Source: Arctopsyche grandis (lineage: Eukaryota > Arthropoda > Insecta > Trichoptera > Hydropsychidae). Taken from it: a stretch of DNA of 64,000 bases. The position numbers were made by a program, and so were the translations under genes. The DNA is taken from contig NC_135364.1 in NCBI RefSeq assembly GCF_051622035.1, positions 21,665,001 through 21,729,000 on the forward strand. The letters are read 5' to 3'. The notes beneath the pieces were generated by a model, which saw nothing but the letters and a program-made list of their open reading frames with translations, was not told the origin of the DNA and did not search any database. Below are positions 48,788 through 61,010 of the stretch, in pieces (within the stretch, counting starts at the first letter, position 1; every line of letters starts with the position of its first letter).

Positions 48788-49045
48788 ATGGAATCGTACC
48801 AGGTGAAATATTGCATACTATTTCAAATTACCTATTTTTATTGTTTCGGTCAATTATACCACATTTTAAGACATAAACTAGAGGTATTCTAATACCAAGT
48901 AATCTTACAGGGGACGAAAAAAATAGTATATATTATTTGCCTTTAAATCGAAAATACCTACCTATATTCTCGAACACGAAAAACTGCCCCACTGCTTTTG
49001 AATTTTTTTTCTTTCAAAAAACAATTAATAGTTTATTAAATTATG

Positions 49046-49091
<46 letters not shown>

Positions 49092-50432
49092 ATAATATTA
49101 CATTTTTCACTTAATTTTGCTAAAATGCTGTATTACGTAAACCCTAATAGTGTTCGTTAACTGATTGTTTTCTAAAATATGTATTTGTTTACTATATTTA
49201 GCTAGCCTGTATATATATAAAAACCGAAAAGACAGAGAACGATGACAGAGATAATTTTGAAATAATTAATATAAAAAAAGAAACAATAGAAGACTTTAAT
49301 TTCAATGCGAGGAATGAACATACATCAAATTTAAATACCAATAAAGTGAAAAAAGAAAAACAAAACATTTACGTGAGTATTCTTGTCCAATCCAATCCAA
49401 TAAAAAACGTTTTAATAATAAATATACATTTTAACAGGGCTATATTCAACGTAGTGATGATACATTGACAGAAGAAATGATTCAGTATTTGAACAGTAAG
49501 ACTTCAAGTATCGAAAGATTGTCGAAACGAATGGACGAGTTCCAATTTCAGACAGAGAATGCTGGTCCTTCGAGTTGTGATGAAAGCGACGAATATGTAA
49601 GTAAGATGGTTCTTCATGTAATTTGTAATGCACTTGTATATAATATTAAATGCTTAACAGAATGATTTTTAGCCCACATCTAATCACAAAATAAACGTCA
49701 AGAAAGAAACAAATGAAAATATGTATAACGTAACTGATAATAATATGTTAATTTTACCTGATGAGTCTATATATATAGATCCAATTATTAAAGATGAATT
49801 ATTAGAAGATCCACTGTTAAATGTGATTGCTTTTATTTTATTTCAATTTATTACTCAAATTTTGTATGAAGGTGTGTTAACATTTTTTTTGTTGATTTTT
49901 CTTACAGAAAGTTAATTATGATGGTGTGAAAATTGAAAAACTCACTGATGACCTAGTTTATGAAAAGTATATGCAAAATAATATCGAATTAGTAGAAAAT
50001 ATGATACAAAAGAAAGAATTGAAAAAAAGATATATGGCCGAAAAGAGAAGAAACCAGACGGAAGTTGAAAAAAGACTAGATTTAGAAAAGGGTCGACTTC
50101 GCAAGAAAATGTCTAGATATAATGAGACTCCAGAAAAACGAAACCTTCGGTTGGATAGAGAGAGGGAGTATAAATTTCAAAAACGAAAGAATTTATCACC
50201 CGAAGAGAAAGAGCGGGAATTAATCAAAAATAGAATATATAAACGGTTGTATAGGGAGTACGAATCCCCAGAGAAGCGAAAAATTCGCTTAGACAGAGAC
50301 AGAATACGCAAATCGCAAAAGAGATTGGAACAAAAATTATATTTAGGAGATAATCAAAAGACAGAACAAAAAATGTATATAGAAAATGGAGAAAAGTTAG
50401 ACAATATGTATGTAAAACCACAACTAGCTTAA
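48788..50432 (+). CDS. STPR-repeat protein (FMBP-1-like DNA-binding repeats)
   Basis: Predicted exons: 48788-48802 (very short, least certain), 49202-49372, 49438-49596, 49673-49822 (weak GTGATT donor) and 49908-50432. All introns are phase 0, giving 339 aa. The N-terminal two thirds are acidic and lysine-rich with no known domain. The C-terminus has four consecutive 23-residue basic repeats, each of the form (E/S)xPEKRxxRLDRxRxYKxxKR, starting at NQTEVEKRLDLEKG and ending near RDRIRKSQKRL. Exact 23-residue periodicity is the STPR signature described in silkworm FMBP-1, where the repeats bind AT-rich DNA. Function here is inferred as nuclear DNA binding. The gene is convergent with MTR4. Confidence 0.78.
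49047..49089. repeat. (AT)n microsatellite
   Basis: About 42 bp of AT dinucleotide in the predicted first intron of the STPR gene. Confidence 0.95.
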
Positions 50433-50439
50433 AGTAAGC

Positions 50440-50455
50440 AATAAATTTGAATAAA
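50440..50455 (+). promoter_or_regulatory. Polyadenylation signals of the STPR gene
   Basis: Two AATAAA hexamers, at 50440-50445 and 50450-50455, starting 8 nt after the stop. They imply a very short 3' UTR. Confidence 0.65.
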
Positions 50456-50818
50456 AATCAAAATAAATGAAATAGCGCTTCATGATGTTAATTATGTTTG
50501 TATGATCATAAGTAATAATCATTTATGTATATATTTGTTTGACAAACTACAAATCTGCCGAGTTCAGTGTGCATTTATATCGTATATGTATATATTTCTT
50601 AATTTAAATTGCATTGTGATACATTAACTTTGATTTATATTTAACATAAATATATTGATAGTTAACAATTTTTTTTTCTTTTAAGATACATATTTACATG
50701 TGTATTATTGAGTACGAAATGCATCAAAACTTTCTAACTAAAATTAAAATTGAATAGTTTAGTTAAATTTTTATTCATTTTAAAGTCTTAACATATTTTT
50801 AAATCATAACGTACATAT
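50456..50818. other. Convergent intergenic region, STPR gene to MTR4
   Basis: AT-rich DNA holding the two 3' ends. On the minus strand AATAAA lies at 50770-50775, about 45 bp past the MTR4 stop, and is the likely MTR4 polyadenylation signal. No other feature is seen. Confidence 0.65.
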
Positions 50819-53800
50819 TTACAAATACAAACTGGCTGCAAATACAATATCTCTTTTCAGAAGTTTAATTCCCATAGAGAATTTTTCTTCCAAGTCATTG
50901 TTTCCTATACCTTTGGCAGCTTGACACATTTGTCGCAGAATTTCCTCCAATCGACGCATACATCTTATAATGGAACCTGAAATTACAAACATTTTCAAAA
51001 TCCATACTTATAAAATTCCATTTCTTGCGAAAACAAAATCAACTACCTTCAAATATGTCAGTCATTTTACATATTTGCATAAACGTAGCACCTTTACACC
51101 AAGCCAAAACTATGTCCATCATAAAAGGTTTGAACTTTTCGACATATTCATCTTCTTCCATTTCCAATTGACAATCGGCTGACACCTTTGCAATTCTCCT
51201 CGCCAGTTCCTTCAAAACAGAAACGATCAATTTACCGATTTACGATTTTTCTAATAAATAATCCAGCAATAAATTGAAAATCATAACAACCTGCATTTGT
51301 CGTAGAGGCCCTGATAATTCTTCGGTGGATTTAGGTACTTCAGAACTCTTCTCATCGCATACAAAACAACTGAGCAAAGAGACAGACTGCTCAACGGAAA
51401 GCGTATTAAACATACCGTTGAATATCATTTCAGTCATTAGTAATTCATCAGCGCAACTTAATTCGCACGCAACTCGTCCTTTCATTTCAATTACGTCAGT
51501 GTCGGTACAATAACCGAGTCTTCGTAAAACCCTTTTCCGCTGTCTGAGCTCGTCCATTTGTAGTAAGCTTTTGGCTTTTTGTAAAGAACTTCTATACGAT
51601 TTCAATTCATTCCATAGTTCAAGTTTTTTACAATAAGCTGTATACAATTCTGGTTTTTCTGGATCATTGTGCAACGGGTGAGCATAAAGCCTAAATAATA
51701 ATAAAATATATATAAATACAAATAAACCTTAAATCAGTATTTACTACATGTCAAAATATCGACTTTATACCTTTCTTCCAATTCTTCAATTTTTTTTACA
51801 CATTCTACAAATGTCGGATCACTTATCTTCATATCTTTCAAAGGGTTCAACATTGGCGGTCCGTCTGGAAACCTTTTCTTCACTTCGTTTATAGTTTTCA
51901 AGACCGATTTGCGATTATCAGAAGGTCTTAAATCTTTTGGATAGTAAACTCGTAATGAGCTGATTTGATGGATGAGAGTGTGAACGACGGGTACCACTTC
52001 AACATCGCCTGCCTGAAAGGGACATTCTATAATAAATATATAAAATTACAAAAATATAGCATTGAATGAATGGTGCATTCGAACCTTTCCTTCGGGACAT
52101 GGCTTTGGGGTAGCTTCATCATCTCCTCCACTACCTTTAGAATTAGCTTCAACATGCAATAACACATCGACGATAAGAACACAATCTGCTTGCATCGGAT
52201 TTGTTTCATCGGAATTCTTCCCAACCTGCTTATGCCTATGTTTATCATTTTGAGAATTTTGCTGTCGGAAATTTATTATAATACCCCAATCGTATTCATC
52301 TGTTTCACTCTTGATCTGTTATATAAAATACAACAACACATTAAAAAAAACTCTTCAGATCACCAAAAATTTACACTTAAAACAAGATTTACCTTAACCA
52401 GTCGACCCGGCTGCAAGAAGGGTTTTAAATATTGAGGCATTGTTATGAAAGATCTAAATTGCACGCCTAACGTATCTAATTGTTGGCGTATTTTATGATA
52501 TGCTTCAACAGTACGCTCATTTTTGATAATCATTTTATTGCACTCCTCTTGTTTATCGATAACCTCTGAAACAAAAATTTAAATAAAATCAACCAATCGT
52601 TTGAATATACCTAAACCATGTTATGGAATGTAAAGTTGATATACTTTTATATAGATCTGGAATACTCGTTTGATTTTGGAATTGATAAAAACTTCTTTCC
52701 AACATGTATTCTGGATTTATTTCTTCAACTCTAATCAAATTTAGAACCATATTGTATGTGAGGTGAAAGGCTGAATTGATTGGGTCTGCTTTTCCCTGGA
52801 CGATTTCTTTGCCGACGGCAGGCGATACTTTTTCATCGGCTATGAAAATTACGATGCCTTTATCGTCCAAGCCACGACGTCCAGCTCTGCCAGACATTTG
52901 AATGTATTCACCCGAAGTCACCCACCGGAAATCTTTTCCATCGAACTTTCTTAAACTGGTGAATAAAACAGTTCTTGCAGGCATATTAAGTCCCATGGCA
53001 AAAGTTTCAGTAGCAAAAAGAGCCTAAAAATATAATCAAAATTCACTATTTTGACTGTAAATTTGTATAAAATATTAAATAAAAATTAAAACCTTAATTA
53101 AACCTTCGGAAAACAATATTTCAATGGTTTCTTTTAATATCGGTAAAAGTCCACCATGATGAATTCCAATACCTCTTCTCAATAAAGGTAAAACGTTTTC
53201 CACTTGAGGCAACTTTTTATCTTCTTCCGAAAGCACATCCATAGCATTGTTAAACAATTCATCGACCAGTTTTTTTTCTTCCACTACAGAATGAATAACC
53301 ATCGTATTACACAAACAAAATAAATTCATCAACACAAATACAATATATAATATAATACCTGTATTGAAGTCGAGTTTAGCCATTTGCATGGCATATACTT
53401 CACAGTCTCTTTTACTAAAACTGAATATTATTATCGGAGCAAAGTTTCTCTCCATTACCATCTTAACTATTTTGAATATGTTAGACTTTCCCACCATCCC
53501 TCCTTTACGACCCTTCTGATCTCCTTTAGCGGCACTTCCAGCAGCCAACACAGCCATGGCGGCATTAAAATTATCTTCTTTGAACTGACCCTGATAAAAA
53601 AAAAATCAAAATGTATAAATCTCTAGCAGAAAAATATTAATAAACACACTGTCAGCAATTAATACCTCAACATCAACAACCAGATGTATTCCATCTCCAC
53701 CGGAAGGATATATATAATGCTGTAACGGTGTTGGTCGATATTCAGTGTAAAGCACGTGACACGGTTGTTTATGTAATCTACAAACCCATTCGGCAAATTG

Positions 53801-56656
53801 TCGAGCATTCGGAATGGTAGCAGACAAAAACACATAACGTACATTATCAGGCAAAAGAATCAGACTTTCTGCAATTTAAACAAGATAGTTAAAGCATTTC
53901 AAAATTACCATAATTCATATAACGTAAATAAAGGTTTCAAGACCTTCCCAAACAACGCCTCGTTCTTTATCTCTCATATAATGGATTTCATCAAAAACGA
54001 CCCATCCTACTTCTCTCATTATTTCGGATCCACGGTACAACATATTCCTCAAAATCTAAACAAAAATAAATATTACTCAGCTGCACTGAATGAACAGTAT
54101 TAGCCGACAGCAATCATTTTAATACCTCAGTAGTCATAATGAGACAAGAAGCCGTCGGATTTATAGTCACATCACCGGTAATGAGTCCGACATCATGAAA
54201 CTCTTCATCAAATTCCCTGAACTTTTGATTTGACAAAGCTTTAATCGGAGTGGTGTATATTACTCTTTGCTTATTTTTCAATGATAAAGCAATGGCGTAT
54301 CTGAAATAATTACATTTATTTGGTAAATATTTATCCCAAAAACGATAAGGCATATACATATATCATCTTCACGTGTCATTTCCTTCTAGAATGTTGGCAA
54401 CTAGAACTTACTCAGCGCATACTGTTTTTCCTGCTGAGGTGTGTGCCGATACCAGTACAGATTGATTATTGTCTATGCATAAAATGGCTTCTTTTTGGAA
54501 AGGGTCCAGTATGAATTTGTATTGCTTGGCTGGAGGACCCGGAGGAGCCACTAATGGAGAATATTCAAAATTGGGAGGAACAGCCACCTCGTGAACGCAA
54601 CCTTCGTACGTATCTAACGTATGAACAACAATGCGCGACTCTAATAATTCAAGACTGAAAAAATAATACAAAAATTGGATTAAATCGTGCAACATTACTT
54701 GGGAGTCATGTTATATTTTTATTACATACTTAATATCTTGTAATAAAACATCATCTGAAACTTTCAACTTTTTCAAAGCATACTCATCATCATCGTCAAC
54801 GTGGGAACGTTTTAATTTAATATTGCTATCGTTAGATTCGTCATTGGGCTCTTCTGTATTTTCTGGATTTTCAGACTCCTTTGTCACCGATGGGGAATCC
54901 TCCCTAAAAACGGTAAATAAATGTTAATTTTTTAACTTGGTTTAAGAAGATTGAGGATATACTAGAGATGAAATGCAATATATGAAACACAATACGTCAA
55001 CATTTATAATTTATTTTATTATATGAAAACAATATTAAACAAGCATTCTAACAACATACATATACTATGAAACAACAGTTCAAAGCAAGTATAAACATTT
55101 TCTTTATTTTTTTATTCAAAATACATTCATCAGGCCTGGCATGAGGGTATATGGTGCCCCTAGGCAGATTGGTTTCAGACTCCCTCTTAAAAAATTTTAT
55201 TTAAAATAGACACGTTTTATGTATAAAGATGAATAAAATAAAATAAAATACGGATGAAGACAATAATTTATATTCAATAATGAATTGAAGAATTTTATAG
55301 AGTGACATTTCTTCTTTCGAATACGATTGGTTAAGATATTTAATTTCGTGAAGCAAATCTATTATTTTTACAAATAAAAAAAATACAAAGAGAAAGTAGA
55401 TATTCATCACTAAAATGAGCAAACAATAGTCCAGACTTACAACCTATCGAATATTTATGGGCTATTATAAAGCAAAGGGAATAAAAACAACACCCTGGGA
55501 CAAATTATGAGTTAAAAAAAACTGTATGGTTTGAAGAAACTTCGGACGACATACAAAAAAAAATCGTATTGTCCATGCCGGCAGGTATTGATGCCGTCAT
55601 AAAAGCAAGAGGATTGTCTAGTAAATATTATATTGTTATTTATTGTTGTCATATGTCCATTGCCTATGTATTTTAATTCATAGAAAAATATATACTGTAA
55701 TATTATTTTAGCGACATTTGAAATACATATAAGAAAAATGCCCAATTGTGCATGTTTTTGTAAAATTCGTATCTCGCCTTAATTTAAAAATATAAATAAT
55801 CTTTTTTAATCGTAAAACATGTTAAATAGTTGAAATCAAATAATAAAACCATAAAAAACTTGTGTATAGCTTCATGTAATTAAAAAAAGTCGAAAACATC
55901 AAACAATTGAAAGTGATGCGATTTCTCTGCACGGTACTGTATGTTTCAGTGGTATTTTATATAAAATTCAATTCAATTATAAATTCCAAATAACTTGTTA
56001 TTCCAAATAAGTTGTCGATATTTGACAGTCAACTTCCTGCGTTCCTCGTAAATTATATTTTACCATCAGTATTGTTGTTTCGAGTAGAAAAATTAAGTTG
56101 AATATAAAATGTTTTATACGTTCAAAGATTTTTATTTTAAATTTTTCCATTTAATTATCACAAAAAGAAAAATGGGAGCGCCTCTACGCACGTGCCTAGT
56201 CTGCTGCACCTTTGAGCCAGCCCTGACATTCATACATATATGAGTATACTCGTTTAAACCTGATGTCTTTAAAAAAGAAAATAAATAAATTTAGTACAGC
56301 AAGCAAAAAAATAAACAAAAAAATGACCATTCAAGTACGTAAATATACATAGGTTACTAAATTGCAATCATTCACCGAAGTTATCCATCCAGGCCTATGA
56401 GTCATCGAAATCATAAAGTTGATTGATAGAATTGAATGAATATACTACACGAAATACTCTCAACCCGTTAGCGGTTAGAGGAGCGATCTGCAAAATACAG
56501 TAACAAAATTTAAGGTTATGTATCATACTGCTGAGGTTGCACAGTAGGAGTATGCGAAGAAGAAGTTTGGGGCGAAGGAGAGCGGGGCGGAGGCAGAGGT
56601 CCCGTCGGAGGCGCCTCCTCGTCGAAGCACGAGAACAGATCGTCCAATTGGGCCAT
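50819..56656 (-). CDS. Mtr4: Exosome RNA helicase MTR4 (SKIV2L2), 15 exons
   Basis: MTR4 is the nuclear Ski2-like helicase that feeds rRNA precursors and aberrant RNAs to the exosome, alone or within TRAMP/NEXT-type complexes. Exons: 56529-56656, 54730-54903, 54412-54654, 54126-54300, 53944-54055, 53666-53868, 53359-53590, 53093-53283, 52645-53023, 52393-52565, 52085-52315, 51771-52012, 51291-51690, 51047-51209, 50819-50976. All phases close, giving 1067 aa (human 1042). Key motifs: AHTSAGKT (Walker A), [11 protein letters not shown] (DExH), [35 protein letters not shown], and the C-terminal DSHCT-type domain ending [10 protein letters not shown]. The start is the ATG at [11 protein letters not shown], like the family's short acidic N-terminus; an upstream in-frame ATG at 56716 is possible. 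The KOW/arch segment (52085-52315) is the most diverged part. Intron 1 (1.6 kb) contains transposons. Confidence 0.97.
55131..56225. mobile_element. Nonautonomous hAT-like element in MTR4 intron 1
   Basis: Imperfect inverted ends, CAGGCCTGGCATGAGGG (left) and CAGGGCTGGCTCAAAGG (right, read inward), are flanked by a perfect 8-bp duplication ACATTCAT (55123-55130 and 56226-56233). CAGGGxTGGC is a common hAT terminus. No hAT transposase is present. The 1095-bp body contains a Tc1 transposase fragment. Confidence 0.87.
55419..55632 (+). pseudogene. Tc1/mariner transposase C-terminal fragment
   Basis: [19 protein letters not shown] is followed by a stop and then, in the same frame, [10 protein letters not shown] and [20 protein letters not shown]. 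This is the end of a Tc1-like transposase with its final catalytic Glu. It lies nested within the hAT-like element in MTR4 intron 1 and is antisense to the gene. No intact ends were found. Confidence 0.85.
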
Positions 56657-57327
56657 CGCGGCGAATATCTTCACAACGTCAAACCACGCCGATTTGACAC
56701 TAGGTCGTAACGTCACATTACACGTCCATTCTTATATTATTTTTATCAAGAAATTCAATTGAAATATATGCTTTTGAAAATATTTTAAATGGAATATTTG
56801 CCATATTTTTATTGCATATTATATTAATTCTTTTAATATTTTAAATTTACATTTCTTTTACAAAAAAAAAAAAAACACAAATTTGACAGCTCGTTAGTGC
56901 TCAATTGTACCGATAGGTGAAGTGATGTTGTTAGGTGATATTGTGTTTCAAAAAATCTCTCGTTTTGCTAAATTGTACCTTTTAATTTGAAGTTATTCTT
57001 AACATTAGAGCCATTTAGTTTACATGTGAAATCAATTTACAATTATTAGACTGTAGAATCCAATATTGAATCTTCACAATCAATTTAAACGTATCTGAGG
57101 TATTGTGATTGAGATTTAAGGAATCCTTCAATGAATTAATGATTCGGATTTTATACAAATGTTCTTCAAATCCTTGGTTTATTCAAAGGAAACTAATTTG
57201 ATATGCTGAAATTACCTATCTACTATCTTAAATATGTTCACTTATGGTTATGTTACCTTATGTATATTGATATATTTTTTGTCTTTAAAGATCAACACCA
57301 CTGCTAATATCATTGTAAAAAAGTCCA
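56657..57327. other. Shared upstream region of MTR4 (minus) and the first ZAD zinc-finger gene (plus)
   Basis: A 671-bp head-to-head interval. It holds the 5' leaders and promoters of two divergent genes, but no core element could be placed with confidence. It includes an A run (about 56864-56876) and otherwise AT-rich DNA. Confidence 0.6.
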
Positions 57328-59533
57328 ATGCAGTCCGACGTAGATGTGAGGGCTGAAGCAGTGACGGGAAACGTTTGCTGTTGCTGTTTGAGTACCTCTA
57401 ATTTGTCCAGCCTTCTGCTTACATATTATTATAATGGACAATCCGAAATATACGCCAATATGATATTCAAATGTTTTTGCATTCAGGTACTTATATTACA
57501 TTCATCCCACTGATATATAAATATATGTAGCCTTACATCTGTTCCTCGGTTTATATGATAGATATATGAAAGGAGTAAGTCATTACATATAGTTTTATTT
57601 TATTTTTAATTTATACCAGGAAAGCCTAATAGGTAACCCCAGTGTGCCTTGCTGGCCAGAAACATTGTACATTTAATACAAGTATTATACAAAGTACATA
57701 AATACATAGAAATTATGGTCAAATTTGTAAATTTGCAGCATTTTATACAATTCAGCGAAATTCGAGATTGCTGAAAACTCGAGATTTTTCGAGAAATGGG
57801 TAAGGTTACCAATTTGTTGGAACCGTTTCAATGAAAGTCAGATAAATTGCAATTTCTGATAGGAAAAGATCGACATGGAGTCACAAATCCAAGGTCTGGC
57901 CAGCAGAAACCAATGGAATTTGAACCCGTGACCACTTTGTTCAAAGTATTCTATACTAAGCACTAGTCTATTCTGCTGGTTATTACATATATCATATTAT
58001 GATGTGTGGTTTTCTTAAATACATGTATTGTTTTTAATATGTTTTATGATAACTATCTGAATTTTATTTTTTATCATTACATTCTCTATGTGTATATTGT
58101 TATTTTTTCATTAAACATTTTTGTATATTTGATTGCAGTTAATCACCGAAACAAACAATGTTCAAGAGTATATGATTTGTAATGAATGTATATCTAGACT
58201 CAGAGAAGCGTTTTCGTTTCGCCTTTTAGTAGAAATTGCACAAAAAACTCTTCAAAAAGGTAATTTTAAATTATTAAATCAAATTCAATCAAGATGAATA
58301 TCGTATATGACTATTTTAATTTATTTAGGTCTTATCGAAGAAAAAGAATGCACATCTAAAAAGCTAGATTTGTATTTTCATGATGTCGATTTGAATTTCG
58401 ATGATGACTTCCTCACAAATGAAGAAGATATTAACTGTTCAAATGATATTATTAAAAAGACTAAACCTCATACAGCACGGACAAACGAATCGGAACAAAA
58501 GTGTGATAAAGTGGAAATTACACAAACAATTTGTGAAACACCTGGAGAAAATTCCAAAATACGTAAACGCCCACATAAAAAGGTAAAATTGGATAAACCT
58601 AAAGATGGAACGGATATTTTAAAATGCAATATTAATGAGACTTTTAAAAGCGAAGTGGATAATGATAACAATGAAGAATATTGTAATGCTTTTGAAAGCC
58701 AGGATACTAAATTGGAAGATAAAAGTGAAAAGCAGAAAAAAAATAGCATTAAAGAAACAAAAAAAAATTCCGGTAGTGGAAAATTAAAAGTTGAAGAAAA
58801 ACCTTACAAATTAAATAAGAATGATCTAACGTGTAAAATTTGCAATGAAACATTCCCTTGGCACACTACACTCGAGCGTCACATGTCTGTCCATTTCCCT
58901 AATCACATTTGCCACATTTGCGCAAGATTCTTCACAAAAAAGAGCAATTTAATGACCCATGTCCTTCGTCACAAGCACAGTCAAGACGTACACACGTGTG
59001 ACGTATGCAAGAAACAATACAAAGGTGCTGAAAACTTGAGAAATCACATGCGCTATCACATTTCACCGACCGGTATTTACAAATGTCCACAGTGTCCTGT
59101 GAGATTTTCAAGTTACTACAAAAGAGTAAAACATCTGATAGACGTTCACGACGATGAAGCAAAGAAATACAAATGCAAGCACTGCTCCAAGCGCTATTAT
59201 CAATCGTGTACTTTGAGCCGTCACATAAAAGCGGTACATCTTCAAGAGAGACGGCACGTCTGTCAGAAATGCGGAAACTCATTCTTTGACAAATCCGGTC
59301 TTGTCGAACATATGTTGAAGCACACCGGTATTAAAAATTTCCATTGCGAGATATGTACCAAATCTTACGGCAGGCGATTCACACTGACTGAACATATGAA
59401 AATTCATAATAATGTCAAAAACTATGTTTGCCATGTTTGCAATAGAGCTTTTACTCAAAAGTGTACTCTGAAAGGCCACATGAAAGTACATGAAAAAGTT
59501 CAAGTAAAAATGCCATCTAATGAAGACGTTTGA
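57328..59533 (+). CDS. ZAD plus C2H2 zinc-finger protein A
   Basis: Predicted sequence-specific nuclear DNA-binding protein; targets unknown. Exons 57328-57486, 58139-58259 and 58329-59533 (phases 0 and 1) give 494 aa. Residues of about 14-90 form a ZAD: a CCCC cluster and a second pair (ICNEC) separated by about 55 residues, the arthropod zinc-finger-associated dimerisation domain. An acidic/lysine-rich linker follows. Eight C2H2 fingers span about residues 260-485, from LTCKICNETFPWHTTLERH to YVCHVCNRAFTQKCTLKGH; only one linker resembles TGEKP (HTGIKNFHC). It shares exon structure and finger order with the next gene, so they are tandem paralogs. Intron 1 carries an antisense SINE. A foldback element lies 64 bp past the stop. 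Confidence 0.93.
57592..57981 (-). mobile_element. tRNA-derived SINE, antisense in intron 1 of ZAD gene A
   Basis: Read on the minus strand it begins CCAGCAGAATAGACTAGTGC and has a tRNA-like B box, GGGTTCAAATTCC. A body of about 300 bp follows, then an A-rich tail (TTAAAAATAAAATAAAAC). A perfect 10-bp direct repeat ATTACATATA flanks it (57582-57591 and 57982-57991). The A box is less clear. Confidence 0.82.
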
Positions 59534-59597
59534 ATGATTTGTTTTCGTTTATGTTAAACTAATGCAGTATTTAATTATGTAAATAATACATAAATAT

Positions 59598-59974
59598 GGG
59601 TCTACCCCACGGGATCGAATTAGAAATGCACGAAAAACCAAATATCAGAAGGCAAAGATCGAAAATCGAAAGATCAAAAAAAAGGGTGCATGGTAAACGG
59701 TACATACTCACGTACATCTTCACTTAATTTGCGCGAGCAGGATACAACAGGAACAAGAGGAACAGGCTTTTCCTCCCGTATTAATGTGCGCGCACAGAAT
59801 ACGGGAGGAAAAGCCTGTTCTTGTTCCTGTTGTATCCTGCTCGCGCAAATTAAGTGAGTATGTACCGTTTACCATGCACCCTTTTTTTTGATCTTTCGAC
59901 TTAAGATTTTTCGATCTTTGCCTTCCGATATTTGATTTTTCGTGCATTTCTAATTCGATCCCGTGAGGTGCACC
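59598..59974. mobile_element. Foldback element (long inverted repeat) with 10-bp target duplication
   Basis: Two near-perfect complementary arms (59598-59782 and 59798-59974, about 180 bp each) surround a 15-nt loop that itself contains the palindrome GTGCGCGCAC. One 3-bp indel and scattered mismatches separate the arms; the outermost 15 bp are the least similar. The direct repeat ACATAAATAT flanks it (59588-59597 and 59975-59984). No coding capacity. The long arms and 9-10-bp duplication resemble Mutator-like MITEs, but the superfamily is uncertain. Confidence 0.9.
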
Positions 59975-61010
59975 ACATAAATATATGTGTATTGTGTATG
60001 TGTACCTATTTATGTGTATATAAAACTAATATTTATTGAAATAATTAAGAAGTGGACAATAAAATCTAAAATTTGTTTTATTAAAAATTTATGATATTCA
60101 GCAAGAAAATTATGATAAGTGACTATGTATAATATTTTTTTTTATTTATATGTAACTTTTATCTGAATAATAACATATTTAAATAAGTCTTATATTAATT
60201 TACGTATAAATATATTATTTGTGAGAATTCTAATATAATTTAAATTAACTTACTAAAGTAAACCATGGTTTAAAATTGCACAAAGTCTAAATTTTAACAT
60301 TTATGGTAATGAGATAACACCTTTAAATTTTGGTTTTAATTTGAAATATAAGTAGATTCATAATACAAGTAAATAGAGCGCTATTAGGTATAAACATATT
60401 TATGAATTTACACAAGATAAACAAATAATCCTGCTAGCATTATTTGTTTACTTTAAATTCCGCGCAAAGCGATCTCGCACATGTCAAAGTCTCGATCACC
60501 AAACATCTGACTCCAAAAAATTCCATCCATCGAGAGTTAACTATACTAATGAGAACTCAAGTATCGGATATTCCGAAATCAAGAGTTTTTTTGTGGCAGC
60601 TATTGTCGTGTGCGCGATCGCAATGTGCGATATAATCAGTTTATTCGTAATATAGCAATTTATTCCAGTATTAATTGAGAAAATATCACTAATTATTTCA
60701 CTGTCAAATATATATAATGGTGTACTTATTTTTTACTCTAAAGTCAAGCGTTATAATCTCCTTCCCAATTAAAAAAAAAATACAACACATTTTTTATAGA
60801 TATATTTTTAATATATACGCAACAGTAAAATAATAAGAAAATTATCTATTTAAAGTATTCGATTTAAAATTTCAACAATAAATTCGTGAACATTGTAGGC
60901 TTAAAGTTGGATACATATGTAAGTGTTTAGGCCAATAATTTTTTGACAGTTGATATAGCTGACACTTTTTGACGTTGACAGTAGTCATATATATATAAAG
61001 TAAGTCTAAC
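59975..61010. other. Intergenic region between the two ZAD genes
   Basis: About 1 kb, AT-rich. It includes AATAAA at 60058-60063 and a GC-richer patch at about 60455-60640 containing GATCGCAATGTGCG. A 63-codon open frame there has no recognised content. The last 100 bp before gene B include repeated TGACAG/TGACGTTGACAG motifs and a TATATATATAAAG stretch, which is too close to the ATG to be a convincing TATA box. Confidence 0.6.
60058..60063 (+). promoter_or_regulatory. Candidate polyadenylation signal of ZAD gene A
   Basis: The first AATAAA after the gene A stop codon (525 nt downstream). If it is used, the foldback element lies within the 3' UTR. Weaker variants occur before the element. 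Confidence 0.5.

Noticed and set aside
56657-56716. Upstream ATG extending MTR4 by 20 residues
   Set aside because: The extension (TLRPSVKSAWFDVVK) has no similarity to MTR4 N-termini, while MAQLDDLF matches the family's short acidic start. It remains possible only as an alternative start.
57915-57981. A tRNA gene
   Set aside because: B box present, but no full cloverleaf could be drawn. The sequence is the head of a SINE with tail and target duplication.
58468-59503. Antisense open frames under the zinc-finger exons
   Set aside because: Typical shadows of finger-coding sequence, with no independent support.
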